Shown here: positions 6,042 to 12,225 of the stretch, in pieces
Layout: every line of letters starts with the position of its first letter
Numbering within the stretch: position 1 is the first letter of the stretch
Source: Bacteroidales bacterium
GTDB taxonomy: Bacteria; Bacteroidota; Bacteroidia; Bacteroidales; Bacteroidaceae
Direction: 5' to 3'
DNA length: 12,225 nt
Assembly (NCBI GenBank): GCA_004557285.1
Contig: SFEK01000054.1
Span: 1 to 12,225 of the forward strand
The notes under the pieces: generated by a model
Told to the model about the DNA's origin: nothing
The model's input: only the letters and a program-made list of their open reading frames with translations
Database searches by the model: none
Program-made: the position numbers and the translations under genes

Positions 6042-6749
6042 ATGAAACACTTGTTATTCAGCATTGCCTTTTGCATGTTGTCGAGCACAACATGGGCCCA
6101 AGACAACACACCGGCTGCCGACACCGAACAGCCAAGAACACAAATCGTCATGCAAACCAACATGGGAGAAATCCGCCTGGAACTCTACAACGAAACGCCG
6201 CTGCACCGCGACAACTTCATCAAACTGGTAAAGGAGGGATATTATGACGGTTTGCTGTTTCATCGTGTCATCAACAAGTTTATGATACAGGCGGGCGACA
6301 GTGCCAGCCGCCATGCCCCACAAGGTGCTTTGCTGGGCGACAGCAAGGAGAGCTACCAGATACCCGCAGAAATACATTTTCCCCAACTGTTTCACAAGCG
6401 GGGTGCACTGGCAGCGGCGCGTGAGCCCGACAATGTCAATCCTGAGCGTAAATCATCTTCCTCACAGTTCTACATCGTGTATGGTCAGCGGTTCAACGAA
6501 CAGATGCTCGACAAAGTGCAGGAGCGCATCGACCAGATGACCGGGGGCCAGGTGAAGCTCACGCCGGAAATCAGAGAGGTGTATATGAAAAAAGGAGGCA
6601 CACCACACCTTGATGGCTCGTACACCGTTTTTGGCGAGGTGACCGACGGCATGGAAGTGGTCAAGGCCATAGAATGGGTGGACACCGACAAGAACGACCG
6701 CCCCATCAACGACGTGAGAATCATCAAGGCTTTCGTCATACCCCAATAA
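6042..6749 (+). CDS. Exported cyclophilin-type peptidyl-prolyl cis-trans isomerase
   Basis: Catalyses proline cis-trans isomerisation, probably on proteins folding in the periplasm. The 235-aa precursor starts MKHLLFSIAF and has a short hydrophobic signal segment ending near TTWA-QDN (cleavage about 19/20). The cyclophilin domain begins at about 33 (QIVMQTNMGEIRLELY). Active-site residues Arg75, Phe80 and Gln83 lie in FHRVINKFMIQAGD; SSSSQFYIVYG and DGSYTVFGEV follow, as in active members. An insertion around residues 148-190 (RFNEQMLDKVQERIDQMTGG to KKGGTPHLDG) lengthens the loop compared with E. coli PpiA/PpiB, which is common in Bacteroidota homologues to my knowledge. The gene follows the HD-domain gene with a 2-nt gap and has no promoter of its own visible. 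No lipobox cysteine follows the signal, so it is likely soluble. Confidence 0.92.
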   Translation: MKHLLFSIAFCMLSSTTWAQDNTPAADTEQPRTQIVMQTNMGEIRLELYNETPLHRDNFIKLVKEGYYDGLLFHRVINKFMIQAGDSASRHAPQGALLGDSKESYQIPAEIHFPQLFHKRGALAAAREPDNVNPERKSSSSQFYIVYGQRFNEQMLDKVQERIDQMTGGQVKLTPEIREVYMKKGGTPHLDGSYTVFGEVTDGMEVVKAIEWVDTDKNDRPINDVRIIKAFVIPQ

Positions 6750-6814
6750 CCTTGCGCCAAAGGACGTGAAACAACTGCTGCAACCACAGATAAATGAAAA
6801 AAAGAACAAATTAT

Positions 6815-6845
6815 TTTGTATTTTGAACAACTTGGCGTACCTTTG
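6815..6845 (+). promoter_or_regulatory. Promoter of the lysS cluster
   Basis: TTTG (6815-6818) is followed after 19 bp by TACCTTTG (6838-6845), a near-perfect Bacteroidota promoter. Start predicted near 6849, giving a leader of about 41 nt before lysS. The preceding stretch from 6750 contains no gene and no clear terminator for the cyclophilin gene. Confidence 0.75.
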
Positions 6846-6889
6846 CATGGCAGATAACAGCGATTAAATTATAGTGAACATAACGCAAC

Positions 6890-8626
6890 ATGAACGTTTT
6901 AGAATTAAGTGAACAAGAAATCGTAAGACGACAGAGTCTTCAGGAACTGCGCGACATGGGCATTGATCCCTATCCCGCTGCAGAGTACCCTACAAATGCG
7001 TATTCCACAGACATCAAAGAGGGTTTCAGCGATGATGCTCCACAACAAGAAGTATGTATTGCCGGACGTCTGATGAGCCGAAGGGTCATGGGCAAGGCCT
7101 CGTTTGCCGAACTGCAGGATTCCAAAGGCAGAGTACAGGTGTATGTCACCCGCGACGACATCTGCCCGGACGACAACAAGGATTTATATAATAAGGTGTT
7201 CAAACGCCTGCTCGACATTGGCGACTTTATCGGTGTCAAGGGCTTTGTATTCCGCACCCAAACAGGAGAAATCAGCGTTCACGCCAAGAGTCTCACCCTG
7301 CTTTCAAAGAGCCTCAAGCCACTGCCCATCGTGAAATACAAGGACGGCGTGGCCTACGACAAATTCGACGACCCAGAACTGCGCTACCGCAGACGCTATG
7401 TTGACCTGGTGGTCAACGACGGCATCAAAGACACTTTCCTCAAACGGGCCACTGTGCTCAAGACCCTGCGCAACTCGCTCGACGAGGCAGGATATACCGA
7501 GGTGGAGACACCGATACTGCAGTCGATTCCCGGTGGTGCCACAGCCCGTCCGTTCATCACCCATTTCAATGCCCTCAATGTGGAGATGTATATGCGCATC
7601 GCCACCGAGCTTTATCTGAAACGCCTGATTGTAGGTGGTTTTGAGGGGGTATATGAAATTGGCAAGAACTTCCGCAACGAGGGTATGGACCGTACCCACA
7701 ACCCTGAGTTCACCTGCATGGAGCTTTATGTGCAGTACAAGGACTACAACTGGATGATGGCATTTACCGAGCAACTGCTCGAAAAGATATGTATCGCAGT
7801 CAACGGAAAGCCCGAGAGCGTTGTCGATGGACAGACCATCAGTTTCAAGGCTCCCTACCGCCGCCTGCCTATCCTTGACGCCATCAAAGAGAAGACCGGC
7901 TACGACCTGAACGGCATGACAGAGGACGAGATACGCGAGGTGTGCAAGAAACTCAACATGGAAATCGACGACACCATGGGCAAGGGCAAACTCATCGACG
8001 AGATTTTCGGCGAGTTCTGCGAAGGCACCTTTATCCAGCCTACCTTCATCATCGACTATCCCGTGGAAATGTCGCCCCTCACCAAGATGCACCGCAGCAA
8101 GCCGGGACTTACTGAGCGTTTTGAACTGATGGTCAACGGCAAGGAGCTGGCCAACGCCTACTCTGAGCTCAACGACCCCATCGACCAGGAGGAGCGTTTC
8201 GTGGAACAGATGAAACTGGCCGACAAGGGCGACGACGAGGCGATGATTATCGACCAGGACTTCTTGCGCGCCCTGCAATATGGCATGCCACCCACCAGCG
8301 GTATCGGAATCGGCATCGACCGTCTGGTGATGCTCATGACAGGACAGACGTCAATACAAGAGGTGCTCTTCTTCCCGCAGATGCGCCCGGAAAAGAAGAT
8401 ACCCAAGAGCAGTGTGGCCGAATGGAAGGCCATCGGCGTGAGCGAAGAGTGGGTGCCTGTGTTCAACAAATGCGGCTATAACCTCGTGACCGACATCAAA
8501 GGCGTGAATTCACAGAAACTGCAGCAAGACGTGTGTGGTGTCAACAAAAAATACAAGCTGGGCTACGACAATCCCAAGGTGGAACAATTTGCACAATGGA
8601 TTGAGGCAGCCGGCAGCCAGGAATAA
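6890..8626 (+). CDS. lysS: Lysyl-tRNA synthetase, class II
   Basis: Charges tRNA-Lys with lysine in the cytosol. The 578-aa protein has an N-terminal OB-fold anticodon-binding domain (about 54-138, with VCIAGRLMSRRVMGKASF), then the class II catalytic core: motif 1 near 189-222 including ETPILQSIPGGATARPF, motif 2 around 257-276 with FRNEGMDRTHNPEFT, and motif 3 GIGIGIDRLVML at 471-482. The lysine-site signature NAYSELNDP is at 422-430. After the normal end of the core (about 500, FFPQMRPEKK) there is an extra domain of roughly 75 residues with spaced Trp/Gly and GYNLVTDIKGVN, not found in E. coli LysS. From memory such a tail is usual in Bacteroidota LysRS. ATG 6890 gives MNVLELSEQEIVRR, a typical start. 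It is first in a four-gene cluster with gpsA, pgi and a HAD gene. Confidence 0.97.
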   Translation: MNVLELSEQEIVRRQSLQELRDMGIDPYPAAEYPTNAYSTDIKEGFSDDAPQQEVCIAGRLMSRRVMGKASFAELQDSKGRVQVYVTRDDICPDDNKDLYNKVFKRLLDIGDFIGVKGFVFRTQTGEISVHAKSLTLLSKSLKPLPIVKYKDGVAYDKFDDPELRYRRRYVDLVVNDGIKDTFLKRATVLKTLRNSLDEAGYTEVETPILQSIPGGATARPFITHFNALNVEMYMRIATELYLKRLIVGGFEGVYEIGKNFRNEGMDRTHNPEFTCMELYVQYKDYNWMMAFTEQLLEKICIAVNGKPESVVDGQTISFKAPYRRLPILDAIKEKTGYDLNGMTEDEIREVCKKLNMEIDDTMGKGKLIDEIFGEFCEGTFIQPTFIIDYPVEMSPLTKMHRSKPGLTERFELMVNGKELANAYSELNDPIDQEERFVEQMKLADKGDDEAMIIDQDFLRALQYGMPPTSGIGIGIDRLVMLMTGQTSIQEVLFFPQMRPEKKIPKSSVAEWKAIGVSEEWVPVFNKCGYNLVTDIKGVNSQKLQQDVCGVNKKYKLGYDNPKVEQFAQWIEAAGSQE

Positions 8627-8634
8627 AAAAAGAC

Positions 8635-9630
8635 ATGTACGATTGCGGTAAAATAGCGATTATAGGCGGCGGTAGCTGGGCTACCGCCATTGCCAAAATC
8701 GTGGTGGGGCACACTCATCACATAGGATGGTATATGCGCCGTGATGACCGCATAGAAGATTTCAGACGCTTGGGGCATAATCCCGCCTATCTGGTGGGCG
8801 TGCGCTTCAACATCGACGAGATAGCGTTCTCGAGCGACCTCAACAAGATTGTGCAAGCCTACGACACGCTCATCTTCGTCACCCCATCACCATACCTGAA
8901 AAACCATCTGAAGAAACTCAAGACGAGCATTCGCGACAAGTTTGTCATCACGGCCATCAAGGGCATCGTGCCCGACGAAAACCTCGTGTGCTCAGAATAT
9001 TTCCATCATGTGTATGATGTGCCCTACGAGAACCTGGCCTGTCTTGGCGGTCCTTCGCATGCTGAGGAGGTGGCTCTCGAACGACTGTCTTACCTCACCG
9101 TGGGATGCAGCAGCCGCGAGAAGGCATTGGCGTTCACAGATGTCCTTTCGAGCGAATACATCAAGACCAAGGTGAGCGACGATGTCATCGGCATCGAATA
9201 CTCTTCGGTGTTGAAAAACGTGTATGCCATTGCGGCCGGAATATGCAGCGGCTTGAAATATGGCGACAACTTCCAGTCGGTGCTCATCTCAAATGCCGTG
9301 CAGGAAATGTCTCGCTTCCTCAAGTCGATTTCGCCGATAGAACGCAATGTCACCGACTCGGTGTATCTGGGCGACTTGCTGGTGACGGGATATTCAAATT
9401 TCTCACGCAACAGGACCTTCGGCACCATGATCGGCAAGGGATACAGCGTGAAGAGCGCACAGATTGAAATGGAAATGATAGCAGAGGGCTATTTCGGCAC
9501 CAAGTGCATGAAGGAAATCAACCGTCATTGCCATGTCAACATGCCCATCCTTGATGCGGTGTATAACATTCTTTATGAACGTATATCGCCACAAATCGAA
9601 ATAAAACTATTAACCGATTCTTTCAGATAA
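8635..9630 (+). CDS. gpsA: NAD(P)-dependent glycerol-3-phosphate dehydrogenase
   Basis: Reduces dihydroxyacetone phosphate to sn-glycerol-3-phosphate, the backbone for phospholipid synthesis; cytosolic. In the 331-aa protein the Rossmann motif is GGGSWATAIA at 11-20. Other conserved points are VTPSPYL (82-88), AIKG (Lys109), GGPSHAEEV (138-146), SVLKNVYAIAAG with catalytic Lys194, GDLLVTGYSNFSRNRTFG (246-263) covering Asp247 and Arg260, and AEGYFGTK near 283-290. Length and motif order match the family. It begins 8 nt after the lysS stop, so the two are almost certainly co-transcribed. Only A-rich sequence precedes the ATG, as usual for initiation in this phylum. GpsA is the main link here between glycolytic intermediates and lipid supply. 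Confidence 0.95.
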   Translation: MYDCGKIAIIGGGSWATAIAKIVVGHTHHIGWYMRRDDRIEDFRRLGHNPAYLVGVRFNIDEIAFSSDLNKIVQAYDTLIFVTPSPYLKNHLKKLKTSIRDKFVITAIKGIVPDENLVCSEYFHHVYDVPYENLACLGGPSHAEEVALERLSYLTVGCSSREKALAFTDVLSSEYIKTKVSDDVIGIEYSSVLKNVYAIAAGICSGLKYGDNFQSVLISNAVQEMSRFLKSISPIERNVTDSVYLGDLLVTGYSNFSRNRTFGTMIGKGYSVKSAQIEMEMIAEGYFGTKCMKEINRHCHVNMPILDAVYNILYERISPQIEIKLLTDSFR

Positions 9631-9650
9631 GAATCATAATATTTTAAACA

Positions 9651-11009
9651 ATGAAAAATATCACTTTAGACGTAACAAAGGCTGCTCAGTTTTTACAGGA
9701 GGGAACTGTAAAAGGCTATGAGGCAAAAGTGAAAGCTGCCCAAGAGGCACTTGAAAATGGTACATGTCCGGGTAACGATTTCTTGGGGTGGTTGCATCTG
9801 CCCTCTTCTATCACTCCTGCTTTCCTGCAGGAGATACAGGATTGCGCTAATGTGCTTCGCGACAACTGCGAGGCTGTAGTGGTGGCAGGCATCGGAGGTA
9901 GCTACCTCGGTGCACGTGCCGTCATCGAGTCGCTGAGCAACTCTTTCGCTTGGCTGGTGAATGACAAGAAGAACCCTACCATCTTGTTTGCCGGCAACAA
10001 TATCGGAGAGGATTACCTCTACGAGCTCACTCAGTATCTTAAAGACAAGAAGTTTGGTGTCATCAACATTTCCAAGTCGGGCACCACTACCGAAACAGCC
10101 CTCACCTTCCGTCTGCTCAAGAAGCAGTGTGAGGAGCAGCGCGGCAAAGAAGAGGCCAAGAAAGTGATTGTGGCCGTGACCGACGCCAAGAAAGGTGCTG
10201 CCCGTGCCGCTGCCGACAAAGAGGGCTACAAGACATTCGTCATCCCCGACAATGTGGGTGGACGTTTCTCTGTGCTCACTCCCGTGGGTTTGCTGCCCAT
10301 CGCTTGTGCAGGATTCGACATCTGCCAACTGGTGGCAGGTGCAGCTGAAATGGAAAAGGTGTGTGGCAAGGACGCTCCTTACGAGGAGAACCCCGCAGCC
10401 ATCTATGCTGCCGTGCGCAACGGTCTCTACTCACAGGCCGGCAAGAAGATTGAAATCATGGTGAACTACCAGCCCAAGCTCCATTTCATCAGCGAATGGT
10501 GGAAACAGCTCTTCGGCGAGAGCGAAGGCAAGGACAACAAGGGTATATTCCCCGCTTCGTGCGATTTCACCACCGACCTGCACTCTATGGGACAGTGGAT
10601 TCAGGAGGGTGAACGCACCATCTACGAGACCGTCATCAGTGTAGAGGAGCCTGACAACAAACTGCTCTTCCCTGCTGACGAGGAAAATCTCGATGGTCTG
10701 AACTTCCTTGCCGGCAAGCGTGTTGACGAGGTGAACAAGATGGCCGAACTGGGCACACGTCTGGCCCATGTTGACGGTGGTGTGCCTAACATACGCATTT
10801 CTGTGCCCAAGCTCAACGAGTATTATATCGGACAGCTGATCTACTTCTTTGAGATTGCATGCGGCATCAGCGGCAACATCCTTGAGGTGAACCCATTCAA
10901 CCAGCCTGGTGTAGAGGCTTACAAGAAGAACATGTTTGCCCTGCTCGACAAACCTGGTTACGAAGCCGACAGCAAGGCCATCAAGGAGCGTCTGGCCAAC
11001 GAGCAATAA
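9651..11009 (+). CDS. pgi: Glucose-6-phosphate isomerase
   Basis: Interconverts glucose-6-phosphate and fructose-6-phosphate in glycolysis and gluconeogenesis; cytosolic. The 452-aa protein is of the shorter bacterial class (E. coli Pgi is about 549 aa), as in other Bacteroidota and Firmicutes. Visible motifs are AGIGGSYLGARA (79-90), phosphate-binding NISKSGTTTETAL (139-151), GGRFSVLTPVGLLP (203-216), catalytic Glu290 in LFGESEGKDNKG, His311 in DLHSMGQW, and Lys425 in QPGVEAYKKN. The gap from gpsA is 20 nt, too small for a clear independent promoter. Codon choice (CTG, CGT, AAG) looks like that of a well-expressed gene. Confidence 0.97.
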   Translation: MKNITLDVTKAAQFLQEGTVKGYEAKVKAAQEALENGTCPGNDFLGWLHLPSSITPAFLQEIQDCANVLRDNCEAVVVAGIGGSYLGARAVIESLSNSFAWLVNDKKNPTILFAGNNIGEDYLYELTQYLKDKKFGVINISKSGTTTETALTFRLLKKQCEEQRGKEEAKKVIVAVTDAKKGAARAAADKEGYKTFVIPDNVGGRFSVLTPVGLLPIACAGFDICQLVAGAAEMEKVCGKDAPYEENPAAIYAAVRNGLYSQAGKKIEIMVNYQPKLHFISEWWKQLFGESEGKDNKGIFPASCDFTTDLHSMGQWIQEGERTIYETVISVEEPDNKLLFPADEENLDGLNFLAGKRVDEVNKMAELGTRLAHVDGGVPNIRISVPKLNEYYIGQLIYFFEIACGISGNILEVNPFNQPGVEAYKKNMFALLDKPGYEADSKAIKERLANEQ

Positions 11010-11023
11010 AATATATTCAAGAA

Positions 11024-11761
11024 ATGACGAAAATTGTGATTGAACAATATCTCCAAAGACACGGCTTTGAGGCTTTCCACCCCAAAGCCGTTCTTTTTGA
11101 CATGGATGGTGTGATATACAACAGTATGCCAAACCATGCAAAGAGTTGGCATGAGTCAATGGCTTCTTTCGGTCTGGACATGACACCGGAAGAGGCTTAC
11201 ATGTGCGAGGGAATGCGTGGCGTGGAAACCATCAAGAAACTGGCTGCTGAACAATGGAACCGCACGCTTGACGATGTAGAGGCAGCTGAGATGTATCGTG
11301 TCAAGTCTGAGCATTTCAGCCAGTGTCCTCCGGCACAGAAGATGAAAGGTGTCGAGCAGCTGATGCGCCATATCAAGGCTCAGGGGCTCAGCATCTGTGT
11401 GGTGACCGGAAGCGGACAGCAATCACTGCTCGACAAGTTGGTCGATGATTTCGACGGTCTGATACACGACGACTTGATTGTGAGCAGCAAGGACGTGACC
11501 CGCGGAAAGCCCAACCCCGAACCTTATCTCCGTGGCATGGAGAAATTGGGCATAGAGCCCTGGCAGGGCATTGTTGTGGAGAACGCTCCTCTTGGTGTGC
11601 GTGCCGCCGTGGCTGCCCGTCTGTTTACCATCGCCGTGAACACCGGTCCCCTGCCCGACTCGGCCCTTGCCGATGAAGGTGCCAATCTCGTATGCCGGGA
11701 TATGGAGGAGGCACTGTCATGCTTCCTGTCCATTTGCCGGCAATCATTTCAACAGCCATAG
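11024..11761 (+). CDS. HAD superfamily hydrolase, beta-phosphoglucomutase-like subgroup
   Basis: Predicted Mg-dependent phosphatase or phosphomutase acting on a small sugar phosphate in the cytosol. In 245 aa the HAD motifs are: motif I FDMDGV with nucleophile Asp26 and acid/base Asp28; a helical cap domain at about 33-115; motif II VVTGSG with Thr128; motif III Lys162 in RGKPNPEPYL; motif IV VVENAPLG with Glu186 and Asn187. Most beta-phosphoglucomutase-like enzymes have two acids (ED or DD) in motif IV, so Asn187 is a notable change; I recall similar Asn forms in Bacteroidota homologues. The gene follows pgi by 14 nt, pointing to sugar-phosphate metabolism, for example clearing a non-productive hexose phosphate or sugar phosphatase activity (inference). 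Substrate cannot be determined from sequence. Confidence 0.85.
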   Translation: MTKIVIEQYLQRHGFEAFHPKAVLFDMDGVIYNSMPNHAKSWHESMASFGLDMTPEEAYMCEGMRGVETIKKLAAEQWNRTLDDVEAAEMYRVKSEHFSQCPPAQKMKGVEQLMRHIKAQGLSICVVTGSGQQSLLDKLVDDFDGLIHDDLIVSSKDVTRGKPNPEPYLRGMEKLGIEPWQGIVVENAPLGVRAAVAARLFTIAVNTGPLPDSALADEGANLVCRDMEEALSCFLSICRQSFQQP

Positions 11762-12135
11762 ACCTGACCGTCCGCCATTTGATGATATGTGGAGTATGGC
11801 CGTCGTCTCTCGTCGTTCGTGTGATGCCGGCAATACTTCGCTCATGTCTTGGATGAATACATTTCCGCCCTTGCCGCAAATGATGTGCCTGGATGGACAA
11901 GAGTCTTGAGAAATGGCACAGAAAAGGGTTTCATCTGAAATATGGAGTGACGCTTTTGCCCCTTCAGGGCGTATTGATCAATTCAACCTACCCAGGGCGT
12001 TGCCCTGGGCTGTGCACTGCTGCCCCTTCAGGGCGTAAAATAACCTGTGAATATGGCTACACTATATCGGCAACGAAGTCGACACATTCTTACATCATTC
12101 AGCAATATATCATCACTCGGAATACTGGATGAGCC
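11762..12135. other. Gene-free stretch
   Basis: From the HAD stop codon to the tRNA-Arg terminator I see no convincing gene. A 79-codon open frame at 11893-12132 runs through the palindromic repeats and looks non-coding. Apart from the repeat cluster at 11957-12037, I see nothing recognisable. No clear terminator follows the HAD gene. Confidence 0.6.
11957..12037. repeat. REP-like palindromic repeat cluster
   Basis: A 17-bp unit TGCCCCTTCAGGGCGTA occurs twice in direct orientation (11957-11973 and 12021-12037). Between them lies a hairpin with perfect 8-bp arms CCCAGGGC (11991-11998) and GCCCTGGG (12002-12009) around a 3-nt loop. Each 17-mer can also form a short GCCC/GGGC hairpin. The octamer CAGGGCGT appears in all three units, at 11965, 11993 and 12029. 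From memory, intergenic repeats of this look are scattered in Bacteroidota genomes; copy number here cannot be judged from one window. Confidence 0.75.
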
Positions 12136-12167
12136 AAAAAAAGGGAGCCTGAAAAGACTCCCTTTTT
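12136..12167 (-). terminator. Intrinsic terminator of tRNA-Arg
   Basis: AAAAAGGGAG (12138-12147) pairs with CTCCCTTTTT (12158-12167) around a 10-nt loop. On the minus strand the stem runs into seven T in a row (12136-12142). It begins 2 nt after the discriminator base of tRNA-Arg. Confidence 0.85.
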
Positions 12168-12169
12168 CG

Positions 12170-12225
12170 TGATTCCGTAGGGATTCGAACCCTAGACCCA
12201 CGCCTTAGAAGGGCGTTGCTCTAAT
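12170..12225 (-). tRNA. tRNA-Arg (anticodon TCT), 3' part, truncated by window edge
   Basis: On the minus strand the visible 56 nt hold the end of the D-arm, an anticodon stem ACGCC/GGCGT with loop CTTCTAA (anticodon TCT, reading AGA), the T-arm TAGGG/CCCTA with loop TTCGAAT, the 3' acceptor strand CGGAATC and discriminator A at 12170. The next bases are CGA, so CCA is not encoded and must be added after transcription, unlike the tRNA-Pro in this window. The 5' acceptor strand and most of the D-arm are outside the window. Confidence 0.93.

Noticed and set aside
7304..8278. 324-codon open frame opposite lysS
   Set aside because: Antisense shadow caused by codon bias of lysS; composition rich in Val, His and Leu with no motif.
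9631..9650. AT-rich gap before pgi as a separate promoter
   Set aside because: No TAnnTTTG box with a spaced TTTG is present; it is more likely an A/T-rich translation initiation region.
11893..12132. 79-codon open frame on the plus strand
   Set aside because: It runs through the palindromic repeats, whose translation (LLPLQGV, AAPSGR) is a by-product of the repeat, and it shows no domain or coding bias.
12181..12197. Similarity between the 3' ends of tRNA-Pro and tRNA-Arg as possible attachment repeats
   Set aside because: The shared bases are only the universal T-arm (GATTCGAACC), not an extended direct repeat.

Overview
The window looks like a chromosomal segment from a Bacteroidales bacterium, most likely a Prevotella-type or related gut/oral Bacteroidota. 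The evidence is the family-typical proteins (a serine palmitoyltransferase for sphingolipids, MenA for menaquinone, a LysRS with a long C-terminal extension), almost no Shine-Dalgarno sequences, and several promoters of the Bacteroidota form TTTG - about 20 bp - TAnnTTTG. Base composition is moderate, and the type I restriction gene at the left edge is visibly more AT-rich than the rest. Species assignment is inference.

Layout. (1) 1-1756: 3' part of a type I restriction HsdR gene, running off the left edge. (2) 1811-1982: a tRNA-Pro(TGG) on the minus strand with its own promoter and a strong terminator, tail-to-tail with hsdR. (3) 1994-4384: a divergent pair, serine palmitoyltransferase (minus) and a diacylglycerol/sphingosine-kinase-family lipid kinase (plus). 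(4) 4391-5281: menA (minus), tail-to-tail with the lipid kinase across a 6-nt gap. (5) 5392-6749: an HD-domain hydrolase followed after 2 nt by an exported cyclophilin. HD and menA diverge from one 36-bp segment holding two fully overlapping promoters. (6) 6890-11761: a plus-strand cluster lysS - gpsA - pgi - HAD phosphatase behind a canonical promoter. (7) 11762-12135: about 370 bp without a gene, holding a compact palindromic repeat cluster. (8) 12136-12225: a terminator and the 3' part of a tRNA-Arg(TCT), minus strand, running off the right edge.

Functionally this is mostly core metabolism: membrane lipid supply (Spt, lipid kinase, GpsA), respiratory quinone synthesis (MenA), central carbon (Pgi, HAD sugar-phosphate phosphatase) and translation (LysRS, two tRNAs). 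The one accessory piece is the type I restriction subunit, sitting at the 3' side of tRNA-Pro. I see no CRISPR array, transposase, prophage or obviously new multi-gene system. The most interesting signals are regulatory and structural: the superimposed divergent promoters, the tRNA promoter with an embedded inverted repeat, the repeat cluster, and the pairing of a lipid kinase with sphingolipid synthesis.
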